Assembly: GCF_000021925.1 (NCBI RefSeq)
Contig: NC_011830.1
Coordinates: 2,887,001 to 2,951,000 of the forward strand
DNA: 64,000 nt
Source of the DNA: Desulfitobacterium hafniense DCB-2
GTDB lineage: Bacteria > Bacillota > Desulfitobacteriia > Desulfitobacteriales > Desulfitobacteriaceae
Direction of reading: 5' to 3'
Shown: positions 51,199 through 61,033 of the stretch, in pieces
Layout: each line of letters opens with the position of its first letter
Position numbering within the stretch: position 1 is the stretch's first letter
Notes under the pieces: model-generated
Databases searched by the model: none
Seen by the model: only the letters and a program-made list of their open reading frames with translations
Told to the model about the DNA's origin: nothing
Made by a program: the position numbers and the translations under genes

Positions 51199-52542
51199 TC
51201 AATGCCTGTCTGCGCGGCATTCTCCAAACAGCGTCCAGGAATTGGCATCCTGAATCAGCACCTGAACCAAGGTGCCAATTAATTGGGCTTCCCCGGGAAA
51301 GACCACCAGCTCATAACCCCGGGTTCGCCCGGTAAGACGATCAGGATTGGATTTGCTCGGCCCTTCCACGAGAACTTCGCAGGTTTTGCCGATCATTTCC
51401 TGCCGCCAGGCCAGGCTTTGGGCATTCTGAACCGTGATCAGCTGCTGCAGGCGGCGTTTCTTGATGTCCAGAGGAATTTGCTCCGCCATTTGGGCTGCCG
51501 GCGTACCGGAGCGTTTGGAATACATAAAGGTAAAGGCTTGGCTGTATTTTACCTGTCGAATTAAAGCCAGGGTTTGCTCAAAATCCTCTTCCGTCTCCCC
51601 GGGAAAACCAACAATGATATCCGTCGTTAAACTGACTTGGGGAATGATGGCCTTAATTTGAGCAATCCGGCTTAAATAGTATTCCCGGGTGTATTTACGA
51701 TTCATACCTTTGAGAATTTCATCACTGCCGGCCTGAAAAGGCAGATGAATATGCTCGCAAAGATGGGTGCCTGCAGCGATGGTTTCAATCAATTTATCGG
51801 ATAGATCTTTAGGATGGGAGGTCATAAACCGCACTCTCCACAATCCGTCAATGCTATCCACATCCTTGAGCAAATCGGCAAAATCATAAGCTCTGTCCAG
51901 GTCCTGGCCATAGGAGTTTACATTCTGGCCAAGCAAGGTCACTTCCCTGCAGCCTGTCTCGACCAAGGCCCTGATCTCCGCCAGGATCTCTTCCGGCTGA
52001 CGGCTGCGCTCCCGGCCGCGGACATGGGGGACAATACAATAGGTGCAGAAGTTATTGCAGCCATAACTGATATTGACATAGGCTTTAAGCTTGCCTTTGG
52101 CTGCCAGAAGAACCGATTCCTGGGTTTCCCGCGGCTTTTCCCAGACCTCAGCCACTTTCCCCTTTTCCTCAGCTTCCTCCAGGAGACGCTGAAACTCATG
52201 GATATTATGGGTTCCTGCCCAGATATCCACATGGGGGGCTCTTTTTCTAAGCCGTTCTAAAGCGCCCGGCTGCTGAACCATACATCCTGAAATGGCGATT
52301 TTCAATTGAGGATTGGCTTCTTTCAAATGCTTGAGCTCGCCGATTTTACCCAGGATTTTATTTTCTGCGCTTTCGCGAACACAACAGGTATTCACAATGA
52401 TGAGGTCGGCCTGTTCCAGCTCCTGAGAGCGGACATATCCTTTTTGGCTGGATATCTCGGTCAAGGTATCGGCATCACGCTCCGACATTTGACACCCATA
52501 GGCTAAGGTGACGACCTTCTTAGGGACTTTCGTGATTGACAT
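51199..52542 (-). CDS. miaB: tRNA-2-methylthio-N6-dimethylallyladenosine synthase
   Basis: 447 residues. The N-terminal UPF0004 domain has three Cys (YGCQMSERD, NTCCVRESA, SGCMVQQ). The radical-SAM site is YGCNNFCTYCIVPHVRGRE (CxxxCxxC), and the TRAM domain is at the C-terminus (about 380-440). It methylthiolates i6A37 made by MiaA. It heads the leftward miaB-ylbF unit. Confidence 0.95.
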   Translation of the reverse strand: MSITKVPKKVVTLAYGCQMSERDADTLTEISSQKGYVRSQELEQADLIIVNTCCVRESAENKILGKIGELKHLKEANPQLKIAISGCMVQQPGALERLRKRAPHVDIWAGTHNIHEFQRLLEEAEEKGKVAEVWEKPRETQESVLLAAKGKLKAYVNISYGCNNFCTYCIVPHVRGRERSRQPEEILAEIRALVETGCREVTLLGQNVNSYGQDLDRAYDFADLLKDVDSIDGLWRVRFMTSHPKDLSDKLIETIAAGTHLCEHIHLPFQAGSDEILKGMNRKYTREYYLSRIAQIKAIIPQVSLTTDIIVGFPGETEEDFEQTLALIRQVKYSQAFTFMYSKRSGTPAAQMAEQIPLDIKKRRLQQLITVQNAQSLAWRQEMIGKTCEVLVEGPSKSNPDRLTGRTRGYELVVFPGEAQLIGTLVQVLIQDANSWTLFGECRADRH

Positions 52543-52742
52543 ACTTATCGTCTCACTCCTGAAAAGTAGTATTCTTCATAAAGGATAACATACTTCAATA
52601 AAGGCCGCCAGTCAAGGACTACTGTGAAAGGTTTTTAAACATTGATGAAAGCTGCTCGGGTGGGGTTTTTACGAATTTTTCAAGTTTCTTTTTGGTGTAG
52701 AAGGTGATTTATTTGGGTATCTTAATTAGGGAGGTGATAAGA

Positions 52743-52913
52743 ATGGCTAATCCAAAAGTTTTGTGCAATGTGGTGGAGTGCAAGTATAATGAAGCTGCCA
52801 AAGAATGTCATGCCGGAGAAATTCAAGTAACCAAGCATCATGCCGAGGTTCGCACTACTGAAGCGACCGACTGCGGTACATTCGAATTAGGTGACGGAAG
52901 AGAAAAAGTTTAA
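52743..52913 (+). CDS. DUF1540-type small Cys protein
   Basis: 56 residues: VLCNVVECKYN ... KECHAGEIQVT ... TDCGTFEL, the Cys spacing of DUF1540 proteins common in Clostridia and Bacilli, probably metal binding. ATG 52743 follows GGGAGGTG. It is a lone + strand gene between two leftward units and has its own terminator. Confidence 0.85.
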   Translation: MANPKVLCNVVECKYNEAAKECHAGEIQVTKHHAEVRTTEATDCGTFELGDGREKV

Positions 52914-52922
52914 GCATGTGAT

Positions 52923-52955
52923 AAGGGAACCGGAAAATCCGGTTCCCTTTAGTAA
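52923..52955 (+). terminator. Terminator after DUF1540 gene
   Basis: AAGGGAACCGG / CCGGTTCCCTT, loop AAAAT, followed by TAGTAATTTTT. It may also serve the leftward hydrogenase unit. Confidence 0.82.
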
Positions 52956-52990
52956 TTTTTTAAATAAAGTCGTCTGCCCACGGGGTGGGA

Positions 52991-53485
52991 TTAAGAGTTC
53001 ACTTGGCGGAATTCCCCATGCTGAGTGATGTTCTGAATTTCTTCCAGAACAAGCTCCTTGACCCTGGGCAATACTGCTTGAATCTCAGGAGTCAATTCCA
53101 ATCCCATCTCCAGGCTCTTCGGCTGAACACCAAAGATGAGGGTTTTGGGCGCATTCCCCAGGATATTAGCCATAGCCAATACTTCCAGAATCCCCACTTG
53201 ATGAAAGGAAACCTCAAACTGAGAGGGCATAACCCGAATATCTTCCGGCTCAAACCGGAAAATTGCGCCAGGTTCATCCTTGGCATTCAAGGCATCGACG
53301 ATGATGAGATAGTCTACTTCTTTAATAAGATGGACCAATTCAAGTCCTGCGGTTCCGCCTTCCAGAAGTTCGACATGATCCGGCAGAGTCTCCTGGGCTA
53401 ATAGGGTGAGGAACTGAACCCCGAGTCCTTCATCGGAAAGAAGCACATTCCCTACTCCCATGACCATAATCTTTGGTTGCAGCAT
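52991..53485 (-). CDS. hyaD: [NiFe]-hydrogenase maturation protease
   Basis: 164 residues of the HybD/HyaD/HycI family: GVGNVLLSDEGLGVQ (Ni-sensing Glu/Asp near the start), EGGTAGLEL and DALNAKDEPG. It removes the C-terminal extension of the large subunit (54256-55812) after nickel insertion. It is last gene of the hydrogenase operon. Confidence 0.9.
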   Translation of the reverse strand: MLQPKIMVMGVGNVLLSDEGLGVQFLTLLAQETLPDHVELLEGGTAGLELVHLIKEVDYLIIVDALNAKDEPGAIFRFEPEDIRVMPSQFEVSFHQVGILEVLAMANILGNAPKTLIFGVQPKSLEMGLELTPEIQAVLPRVKELVLEEIQNITQHGEFRQVNS

Positions 53486-53560
53486 GGTGTTTGACCCTTT
53501 CTAAAACCTTTGTCTTTTCTACAATAATACGCGGCTCAGGCTGCACCGTCAAGGGCAGGG

Positions 53561-54184
53561 TTAAGAACGGGCTGTGGTCGCCTTATCAGAAGGCGGGACC
53601 TTATCTTTCTTACGGGTTTTGCCGAAAAACATATACCAGAATTGATCCACGGCTTCCGTGAATACCATGTAGACATGAACTGCAATAATCGCAATGAACA
53701 GCCAGGTAATCACATAGTGGAAGCCACGAATAGCTGCCAGACCGCCCAGGGTGGCTTCTAAGCCGGGAAAGACCATGGGCAGATAAAGAATTGCCCCCGT
53801 AAGGATTTGCAGCACAGCCAGAATAGGCAGACCGATATAAGCAAGCTTCTGCAGAGGATTATAGGGATTGGGGTTAACAGGATGGTCCTTTTGCAGGAAC
53901 AAGTAATACTTAATCTGGGGAATGAACGTCTTAATATCATAGGAATCAAGCAGAAACTTCCGGTAATCCCGCTGTTTGGTGAAAAAAGAGATATAGAAGC
54001 GCACGATACCGGTGAAAATTAAACTAAACATAAAGATAAAGTGGATATTGCGGACAAGATTCATGGGCATTCCCTGATAGGGAGAATGAATCATCATGCC
54101 GGTAATAATCAAGGCTATGAAATTGATCAGATTAATCCAATGGGTAATCCGGTGAGACAACGGATGATCGGCTGGATTCGCCAT
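53561..54184 (-). CDS. hyaC: Hydrogenase b-type cytochrome subunit
   Basis: 207 residues with four membrane segments and haem-ligand His residues (LSHRITHWINLINFIA, RNIHFIFMFSL, RGFHYVITWLFIAIIAVHVYM). It takes electrons from the small subunit and passes them to menaquinone. It follows the large subunit by 71 bases in the operon. Confidence 0.9.
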   Translation of the reverse strand: MANPADHPLSHRITHWINLINFIALIITGMMIHSPYQGMPMNLVRNIHFIFMFSLIFTGIVRFYISFFTKQRDYRKFLLDSYDIKTFIPQIKYYLFLQKDHPVNPNPYNPLQKLAYIGLPILAVLQILTGAILYLPMVFPGLEATLGGLAAIRGFHYVITWLFIAIIAVHVYMVFTEAVDQFWYMFFGKTRKKDKVPPSDKATTARS

Positions 54185-54255
54185 AGTTTTCCCTCGCTTT
54201 CTATTCCATTTCTATTGATCCCTTCATCAATCCTCTTGAGCCGTCCACTGAAAGA

Positions 54256-55812
54256 TCAGTTGACTTTGAATTTGCGGATTTCATTGGTTTGGGGATCAAT
54301 AAGATGAATAGCACAAGCCAGGCAAGGGTCATAGGAACGGATAACCCGCACAATATTAATCGGATTGTTCTCATCAGGAATAGGCACACCGATCAGAGCT
54401 TTTTCAAGGGGGCCATAATTTCCCTGGGCGTCTTTAGGTGAGAAATTCCAAGTGGTAGGAACGACCATCTGATAGTTTTCGGTAACATGATCCTTGATTT
54501 TGATCCAGTGGCCTAAAGCGCCGCGGGGAACTTCCGTCAACCCAATGCCTTGCCCTGTTGCCGGCGGATTCCAGTGCTCGGTATCATGAATTCTCAGGCC
54601 TTTGCCCATTTCTGCTTCCAGCTGGTTAACCCAATTAATCATTTCTTTAGCCAGGATGACCGTTTCAAAAGCACGGGCGGCGTGACGGGCCACAGCACCT
54701 GGTTTAATATTGTATTTGGCAATGATATCCATCAGCCCTTGAGGCTGCATAACCAGCATACGGGCTAAGGGGCCAACCTCAATAGGTTTCCCGTCATAGC
54801 GGGGAGCTTTAACAAAGGAATAGGCATCTTTTTTGGCCAGATCGGGAACCGTATCCGAATCATAGGGATGATCCCCCTTCGGATTATCCTTATACCAAGC
54901 ATGAGTTACTCCTTCGGTAATCTTGCTTTGATCGACAGGCATCACATTGCTGAGGTTGCCGTCCAAGACAATTCCCTGCTTAAAGAGAAAATCTTTACCT
55001 TCATCATCCAGGCCAAATCCGCCGTAAGCAAGGAAGTTGCCATAGCCGCCGCCGACTCCGGCTTGAGCAAGGGGCAGTAAGGGGCCGGTTCCAAAGGTCA
55101 GCACATCCTGCAAATAGATATTCTCGAGATAATCGATTTGCTCCAGCAGCATGGAACGGAATTGCTCCACCACTTCAATATTGGGCAGCATGGTTACGCC
55201 GCCTGCTACGATAGACGATTGGTGAGGCTGTTTGCCGGCGAACAAAGCTGACATCTTTTTGGCTTTGGCCTGCATATTTAAAGCGTGCAGATAGTGGGAA
55301 ACAGCGAGAGTAACAAGTTCAGGATCATTGACACAAAACGCATCGGGTTCATAGCGTGGTGTCAGTGGAGCTGTATCCCCAGCCGCAATCAGCTTGCTGA
55401 TTTTGTCTTTAACACGCAAAAGGCCGGGATCTTGTCCTTGATATTTTGCTACCGCCGTAATATCCAAATAATCCAAGGCGCTTAAATGATAAAAATGCAG
55501 CGGATGGTCATGAAGCCACATGGCACCGATCATCAGATTGCGGATCAGCCGGCCCCCCGTAGGGACTTTTGCGCCAAAGGCCTGATCCAAGGCCAAGGAA
55601 GATGCCCATCCGTGGGAGCCCGCACATACACCACAGGTTCTTTCCGTGACATAGGTGGCATCCCGGGGATCCCTTCCTCTTAACAGGGGTTCAAAGCCGC
55701 GATACATAGTACCGATTGATTTCGCATCCGTAACCACACCATTGGTAACTTCTACTTCTACTTTTAAGTGACCCTCGATTCGAGTCACGGGATCAATAAC
55801 TACTTTACCCAT
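54256..55812 (-). CDS. hyaB: [NiFe]-hydrogenase large subunit, uptake (group 1) type
   Basis: 518 residues. Ni ligands: L1 motif RTCGVCAGSH (58-67) and L2 motif DPCLACAIH (495-503). The protein carries a 15-residue extension after His503, the expected cut site of the maturation protease, so nickel is loaded before export. It oxidises H2 at the outer face of the membrane and is carried there together with the Tat-exported small subunit. It starts 3 bases after the small subunit. Confidence 0.95.
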   Translation of the reverse strand: MGKVVIDPVTRIEGHLKVEVEVTNGVVTDAKSIGTMYRGFEPLLRGRDPRDATYVTERTCGVCAGSHGWASSLALDQAFGAKVPTGGRLIRNLMIGAMWLHDHPLHFYHLSALDYLDITAVAKYQGQDPGLLRVKDKISKLIAAGDTAPLTPRYEPDAFCVNDPELVTLAVSHYLHALNMQAKAKKMSALFAGKQPHQSSIVAGGVTMLPNIEVVEQFRSMLLEQIDYLENIYLQDVLTFGTGPLLPLAQAGVGGGYGNFLAYGGFGLDDEGKDFLFKQGIVLDGNLSNVMPVDQSKITEGVTHAWYKDNPKGDHPYDSDTVPDLAKKDAYSFVKAPRYDGKPIEVGPLARMLVMQPQGLMDIIAKYNIKPGAVARHAARAFETVILAKEMINWVNQLEAEMGKGLRIHDTEHWNPPATGQGIGLTEVPRGALGHWIKIKDHVTENYQMVVPTTWNFSPKDAQGNYGPLEKALIGVPIPDENNPINIVRVIRSYDPCLACAIHLIDPQTNEIRKFKVN

Positions 55813-55815
55813 CTC

Positions 55816-56904
55816 TTAGTCCTCCTTCTTCTGCTCCGAGTCGTTATTTTTTAGTCTGCCGCTGGCAACTGTGGCGATCAGGTGTGCACCAAGCCCTACG
55901 ACAGTTGCCCCACCCACAACTTTGCCAACGGTATCGGCATGAATCTGACCGAGTCCAGGCAAGGAGAAGTTTTCTTGTTTGGCGTAAAGAGGACTGAATT
56001 GGCCATAGAAACCGGATTCTGAACATCCGGAACAAGGAGAACCGGCGTTGATGCAGAAATTCGCATTATCATTCCACCAGACTTGAGCACAGTCGGTATA
56101 GGTTTTTGGTCCTTTGCACCCTTTGAGGAGCAGGCAATAATCCTTTTGAGCAGGATCATTCCAATCGGACAAGAAATTTCCGGCTTCAAACTGACCACGG
56201 CGGGGACAGTTGTCATGAAGCAGCTTGCCGTAGTAAATCAGGGGGCGGGCTTGCTCATCAAGTTCAGGAACAGCGCTAAAGGTCAGATAATAAACAATGG
56301 TGCCAATCAGAGTATTGGGTTTGACTGGGCAGCAGGGAAGATTAATCACAGGAGTCGCTATATTGTGCTTTTGCAAAAGCTCTCTGACGCCAATGGGCTT
56401 AATATCACATGCACCAGGGATCCCAGCCCCGTCGGTGGCGCAGCTTCCAACCGCTATAACCGCCTGGGCTTTGGCAGCAGCTTCCAGTACTGTTTCCCGG
56501 AAAGGTTTCCCTCCCACCATACAGTACGAATCGGTTGCTTCCGATGCCGGAACGGAACCTTCCACCACAAGCACAAACTTCTCATCGAGAGTATCCTGAT
56601 AAGCTTGTTCTGCTACATGACCGGATGCGGCCATAATGGTTTCATGGTATCGAATGGAAAGAGTATCAAGTACTAATGATTCGATACTGGGATTAAGCGT
56701 CGCCAGTAAGGATTCACTGCAGCCAGTACATTCCATACCATGCAGCCAAATGACAGGGGGTTTTTCCATTGCTGCTTCCACAGCTTTTGCCGCTTGCGGA
56801 GCCAGGACTTCAGGCAGGCCAAGAGCTGCAGTTGTGGCGGCCATGAGCTTCATGAAGTCACGACGACTGATTCCACGGGCTTGAAGAAAATCTGATTTTC
56901 CCAT
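55816..56904 (-). CDS. hyaA: [NiFe]-hydrogenase small subunit with Tat signal
   Basis: 362 residues. Twin-arginine signal SRRDFMK (13-19) followed by a hydrophobic stretch. Fe-S cluster ligands occur in WLHGMECTGCSESLL (proximal), and in LHDNCPRRGQFEAG, CLLKGCKGPKTYTDC and CINAGSPCSGCSE (distal/medial). A C-terminal hydrophobic anchor (about 325-348) holds it to the membrane. First gene of the operon; an IS insertion ends 114 bases upstream of its start. Confidence 0.95.
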   Translation of the reverse strand: MGKSDFLQARGISRRDFMKLMAATTAALGLPEVLAPQAAKAVEAAMEKPPVIWLHGMECTGCSESLLATLNPSIESLVLDTLSIRYHETIMAASGHVAEQAYQDTLDEKFVLVVEGSVPASEATDSYCMVGGKPFRETVLEAAAKAQAVIAVGSCATDGAGIPGACDIKPIGVRELLQKHNIATPVINLPCCPVKPNTLIGTIVYYLTFSAVPELDEQARPLIYYGKLLHDNCPRRGQFEAGNFLSDWNDPAQKDYCLLLKGCKGPKTYTDCAQVWWNDNANFCINAGSPCSGCSESGFYGQFSPLYAKQENFSLPGLGQIHADTVGKVVGGATVVGLGAHLIATVASGRLKNNDSEQKKED

Positions 56905-57008
56905 TACAATACCTCCATATACCCCTTGTAGACCTCTGAATCTGTAGGGTTTCTAATCTATAAAAATCTATATTCGTTACCACCACATAAAATCCTGCAA
57001 AGTTTGCT

Positions 57009-57017
57009 ATAATTTTT
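57009..57017. repeat. 9-bp target duplication, left of IS
   Basis: ATAATTTTT directly before the left inverted repeat, identical to 58612-58620. Confidence 0.85.
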
Positions 57018-58611
57018 CAGTAGCGTTGCATTAAATTAAGATGGTTACTGTCAAGGGAAAATTCGCCTCAGGTCTCCTTCAATTATTTATCATAATTGGT
57101 GTATACAACCATCCGAGTTTACTCCCCTCAGTCCAAAGAAAGACCAGGCAACAGATAGCCCTTTTCCACATTTTTACACATATTATCTCACAGAATCACA
57201 GGGTCATATATCAAGTCATTTAACCATCCTGTGTCTTCCTCAGTGATGATGTAATGCTCTGTCATTTGGTAGATCTTTTCATGGTTAATCCTTTTGGCAG
57301 CTTTCCTTCTTCGTCGTCGGAGTTTTTCTAAAAACTCCTCATAGCTCTCAAAGAGACAGGTAATCAGTAGTCTTTGCAAGGTGAGCAAGTCTCTTGGATA
57401 TTCCACTTCAAGTTTAAGCAGCATTAAAGAACAATAAGTCATCAGTGCTAATAGAATTTGGTTGGTTACTGCGGTTTCGCTTGTACCGTAAAAGTGTTTA
57501 ATTTGAGCGTGCTGCTTGAGCCATTTAAAGAACAATTCAATCTGCCAGCGATAACGATAGATCTCACCCAGTTCTTCGGCACTTAGTTCAAAATCATTGG
57601 TCAAGATCGTAAAGGGTTCGTTGATGGTATCATCTATGGTCACTTCCCGGAGGGTATGCTTCATTTTTCGGGAACCTGTTCCTAGGATGATATCCACGTC
57701 TTCCTCGATAATCCCATCTTCTTCTACGGGACGCTCAACGCCTGTAAACTCCATGATTGCGTTGTTTTTGAGACGAGTAACAAAGCGTATCCCTTTTTCG
57801 CAGTAATCATCAAATAGCTCGTAGTCCACATAACCTCGATCAAAAATATTGAGGGCATCCTTATCTTCAACAATAAGTTCATCCAGCTTCTTGCGATCGG
57901 CTATTTTGGCTGGGGTAATGACCACTTCATCGGGTAGAGCTATTCCATCAAAGCTTAAGCGTAGATGTATTTTTACACCGGCTTTGCTCTTTCTGAACAC
58001 GGCCCAGGGATAACGGGAAAGGCATAGGCTGATAGTCGATGCGTCAATCATGTACAATTTACCGAGTTGCTGCCGAATCTTCCCATACCCTTGCTTTTGA
58101 GCTACTTTGTGTAAAGTGCGCCTAAAGAGCATTTCCGAAACCTTAGTAGGCAAAGTCTTTAACCTTCGAGAAATCTGACTGTGACTAATGCTCTTTAAAC
58201 CGATGGCTTGACCAAGATTGTCACTTAGAACGCTCGTACTGATCTTTCGTAAAGCTCTGTATTCTTGAAGTTGTGCGTTACTAATGAGGAGAGTGAGTTG
58301 ATTTGTCTTTAGTTTTTGGGTCCTGCGATCGAGGTCTGGGACCTGCTGATGGATATCTTTCCATAAATCTTTTGAAAAAAGCGGCTGAAAGGCTTGCATA
58401 AATGTGGAATGCGTAGTATCCTTGTCCTGCATTTTAAATCTCCTTATAATTTGAGATTTGGGCAAGGACTACCCTATCTCTTATTATAAGGATTTTTTAT
58501 GTGTATTTACAGTGATAATCAGGAATATACGCTGATTTCGGGTCTATTTGCTTAAATTTAGCTAAATTTGAGCTTTGACATTTTTGTTGTTAGCTTTATG
58601 CAACGCTACTG
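57018..58611 (-). mobile_element. Intact IS4-family insertion sequence (1,594 bp)
   Basis: Terminal inverted repeats CAGTAGCGTTGCAT at both ends (57018 inward and the reverse complement ending 58611), with partly matching bases further in. ATAATTTTT is duplicated on either side. One complete DDE transposase lies inside. Clean ends and an unmutated duplication suggest a recent insertion between the hydrogenase operon and the carboxypeptidase gene. Confidence 0.92.
57188..58432 (-). CDS. IS4-family transposase
   Basis: 414 residues. First catalytic Asp in YMIDASTISL, second in NIFDRGYVDYELFDDY, and Glu in the YRYRWQIELFFKWLKQH segment, the Y-(2)-R-(3)-E-(6)-K signature of IS4 elements. ATG 58432 (MQDKDT) follows AAGGAG. 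No stops or frameshifts, so it looks active. Confidence 0.92.
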   Translation of the reverse strand: MQDKDTTHSTFMQAFQPLFSKDLWKDIHQQVPDLDRRTQKLKTNQLTLLISNAQLQEYRALRKISTSVLSDNLGQAIGLKSISHSQISRRLKTLPTKVSEMLFRRTLHKVAQKQGYGKIRQQLGKLYMIDASTISLCLSRYPWAVFRKSKAGVKIHLRLSFDGIALPDEVVITPAKIADRKKLDELIVEDKDALNIFDRGYVDYELFDDYCEKGIRFVTRLKNNAIMEFTGVERPVEEDGIIEEDVDIILGTGSRKMKHTLREVTIDDTINEPFTILTNDFELSAEELGEIYRYRWQIELFFKWLKQHAQIKHFYGTSETAVTNQILLALMTYCSLMLLKLEVEYPRDLLTLQRLLITCLFESYEEFLEKLRRRRRKAAKRINHEKIYQMTEHYIITEEDTGWLNDLIYDPVIL

Positions 58612-58620
58612 ATAATTTTT
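58612..58620. repeat. 9-bp target duplication, right of IS
   Basis: ATAATTTTT directly after the right inverted repeat, identical to 57009-57017. Confidence 0.85.
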
Positions 58621-58742
58621 AGATTTTTCAGACTATGTTAAAATATTCACGAAAATTTGCAAGTTCTTTCACGAACATTTCTAAATATCGCCTGCCTTTT
58701 TTGTTAACAAAAAATGAGAGTATCTCATTTTTTGAAATACTC

Positions 58743-60014
58743 TCATCGGCGCTGGCATCTGTTAGGATCCTGAATTCTGTCTTGCCGCAGTTTAGCCCGC
58801 TCTCTTCTCCGTTCCGCATGTTTTCTTTGCTGTACTGCTCCGTAAAGTATAACCCCGCTGACCATAAGTCCCAAACCGGTGAATAAAGCATAGGATTTTT
58901 TTTCAACGGCGGCTTCAGTTATGATATTCCGATCCGCGGCTAAAGGAACGACTCTTAAGCATTCTTCATCTTCCCACACCTCAAGGCGGGTAAGGACTTG
59001 TCCCTCCGCAACTTCTGCCAATTCCCCATCTATAGGCAGAATGTTGATCCGCGGCTGAGGCAAGGTGTTATCCTTTTTTTGCGTAATCCACAGGGCTTGA
59101 TCGATGAGGAGATTAACCGGCTGGCCTTGAATTTCCAGCTGACCCAAGGAGTCCCCTACCCCTTTATAGAGCGTGTTCTCAAACTGTTCAAATCCATAGT
59201 CCAATAAAGCCTGCATATCTGTGTAGATTTCCCGGCCGGGAGATTTGAGAATCACTCCAATCACATCACGACCATCCCGGGATGCCGAGGCGACTAAACA
59301 GTTCTGGGCGACGGAAGTATATCCCGTCTTCATCCCTGTAATCGTATCATCACGCCAAAGGAGCTTATTTTCATTGATCATTTCGATGGGTACATTTTCT
59401 TTTGCCCTGGGGATAACATGGGACTTGGTTTTTATGTAATCCCTGAACACTGGATTGGCATAAGCGGCTTGAGCAATGCGGGCCAGATCATGAGCTGTGA
59501 TTAAATGTCCTTCTTCATTCAAGCCGCTGGGATTTTTAAAGGTGGTATTTTTTAACCCCAGGTCTGCGGCCCTCTGATTCATTAAGCTGACAAAAGCGGC
59601 GGTATTGCCGCTGATATGCTCGGCGATGGCTACTGCGGCATCATTGGCTGAATTGAGCAGGAGTGCGTAGAGCATATCCTCCAGAGAAAGCTGCTCCCCG
59701 GGTTCCAAATAAATCCGTGTCCCATAAACTGTGTTATAATCCAGCATAGTTTCGCTGGCAGTAACGATATCCTCCGGATTCCCCAATTCTATCCCTAAAA
59801 GCCCTGTCATGATTTTGGTCGTACTGGCAGGAGCCATAAGCTGATCACCGTTTTTACTATACAATGTCTGTCCTGATTGCACATCGATCAGGTAGGCGGC
59901 TTCCCCGCTGATTTCCGGAGGGGCTGCTGTTTGTGTTTCAGGCGCCGCTGTCAGAGCCGGGACAAAGATGAAAAAATATAATAATAAGGTGATGAGAGCA
60001 ATTATGCGTTTCAA
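58743..60014 (-). CDS. D-alanyl-D-alanine carboxypeptidase (DacF/PBP5-like)
   Basis: 423 residues. Signal peptide (1-24), then S11 motifs STTK (APASTTKIMTG), SAN (NSANDAAV) and KTG (MKTGYTSVAQ). A PBP5-type beta-rich domain (about 290-385) and a C-terminal TM with a basic tail (RERAKLRQDRIQ) follow. It trims stem pentapeptides and differs from the shorter copy at 26821. TTG 60014 has AGGGGGA upstream; the earlier ATG lies inside degV. Confidence 0.9.
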   Translation of the reverse strand: MKRIIALITLLLYFFIFVPALTAAPETQTAAPPEISGEAAYLIDVQSGQTLYSKNGDQLMAPASTTKIMTGLLGIELGNPEDIVTASETMLDYNTVYGTRIYLEPGEQLSLEDMLYALLLNSANDAAVAIAEHISGNTAAFVSLMNQRAADLGLKNTTFKNPSGLNEEGHLITAHDLARIAQAAYANPVFRDYIKTKSHVIPRAKENVPIEMINENKLLWRDDTITGMKTGYTSVAQNCLVASASRDGRDVIGVILKSPGREIYTDMQALLDYGFEQFENTLYKGVGDSLGQLEIQGQPVNLLIDQALWITQKKDNTLPQPRINILPIDGELAEVAEGQVLTRLEVWEDEECLRVVPLAADRNIITEAAVEKKSYALFTGLGLMVSGVILYGAVQQRKHAERRRERAKLRQDRIQDPNRCQRR

Positions 60015-60028
60015 TGATGTTCCCCCTA

Positions 60029-60874
60029 TTAGCGTTGGTAGAATAATGCGATAGTACCAGGACCGGTATGGCTTCCTACCACACAACCTATGTCACTAAT
60101 GATAACATCCTTGACAGGTACTTTCATTTTAATTTCCTCAGCCAGCGCTCTGGCTTCCTCCGGGCACGCCGCCTGAGAAATACCGATCTCCTGCTCTTCA
60201 GGATGACGGATTTCTTCCTGAATCAATTCAACCAATTTGCGCAGAGCAGCTTTCCGGGAACGCACTTTGGTCAGAGGCTCGATGCGGCCCTCGGCAGTAA
60301 TATTGAGAATAGGCTTAACATCCAGTAAGCCGCCGATGAAACCGGCCGTCTTGCTGACCCGGCCGCCTTTGACGAGGTAATCCAAAGTATCGGGAGTAAA
60401 AACATACCGCATTTGCCGGCGCACCTGGAAAATCTCTGCTTCAGCTTCTTCCCAGGAATTAGCTTCTTTCACAAGCCGATTGGCCGCCAGAGCCAATAGC
60501 CCGTAACCTAAGGATGCCCCTAAACTATCGATAACATGTATCTTTTCCGGCTGAGAACACATCTCGCGCACCATCTGGGCCGTGCTGAAGGTGGAACTCA
60601 AGCCTGACGAAAGATGAATGGCCACCACTTCATGCCCCTGGGCAAGGATTGCCTCATAGGCATCTTTGAGCGTCCCCGGATTCGGCTGCGATGTTTTCGG
60701 CAGTTCCTTGAACTCAGAAAACCGAGGATAAAACCCAGCAGGGAAAATATCGACCCCTTCAGAATAGGTCTTTCCTTCTATGCTAACAGGCATGGGGACG
60801 ACCACAATGCCTTCTTTTTGGCTTAAGTCGCTTGGCAAATCACAGGAACTGTCGACAAGGACTATATAACTCAT
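60029..60874 (-). CDS. DegV-family fatty-acid-binding protein
   Basis: 281 residues. N-terminal YIVLVDSSCDLP and the GxxLSSGLSSTFSTA motif (Ser-rich fatty-acid headgroup site) as in DegV/FakB proteins. FakB partners present fatty acids to the kinase FakA for phospholipid synthesis; no FakA is here. It precedes the carboxypeptidase gene by 14 bases. Confidence 0.9.
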   Translation of the reverse strand: MSYIVLVDSSCDLPSDLSQKEGIVVVPMPVSIEGKTYSEGVDIFPAGFYPRFSEFKELPKTSQPNPGTLKDAYEAILAQGHEVVAIHLSSGLSSTFSTAQMVREMCSQPEKIHVIDSLGASLGYGLLALAANRLVKEANSWEEAEAEIFQVRRQMRYVFTPDTLDYLVKGGRVSKTAGFIGGLLDVKPILNITAEGRIEPLTKVRSRKAALRKLVELIQEEIRHPEEQEIGISQAACPEEARALAEEIKMKVPVKDVIISDIGCVVGSHTGPGTIALFYQR

Positions 60875-60967
60875 ATCTTTACCTCCTTTTGTACTAAGTA
60901 AATATTATTCGTGAAAATTAAGGGCTTTTCCTGCTTTGTATCTTATACTTTGCTAATACTTTATTAT

Positions 60968-60995
60968 ACAAAAAAGCCCACATTTACGTGGGCTT
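60968..60995 (-). terminator. Terminator of the small 45-residue gene
   Basis: AAGCCCAC / GTGGGCTT with a 6-base loop, followed on the - strand by TTTTTTGT. Confidence 0.75.
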
Positions 60996-61033
60996 ATCCT
61001 ATTTTATGCACAATATTCCATTTTAAATACTCA

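Noticed and set aside
58628..58906. 92-codon frame at the end of the carboxypeptidase gene
   Set aside because: It overlaps the real C-terminus of the carboxypeptidase in another frame and lacks a ribosome site.
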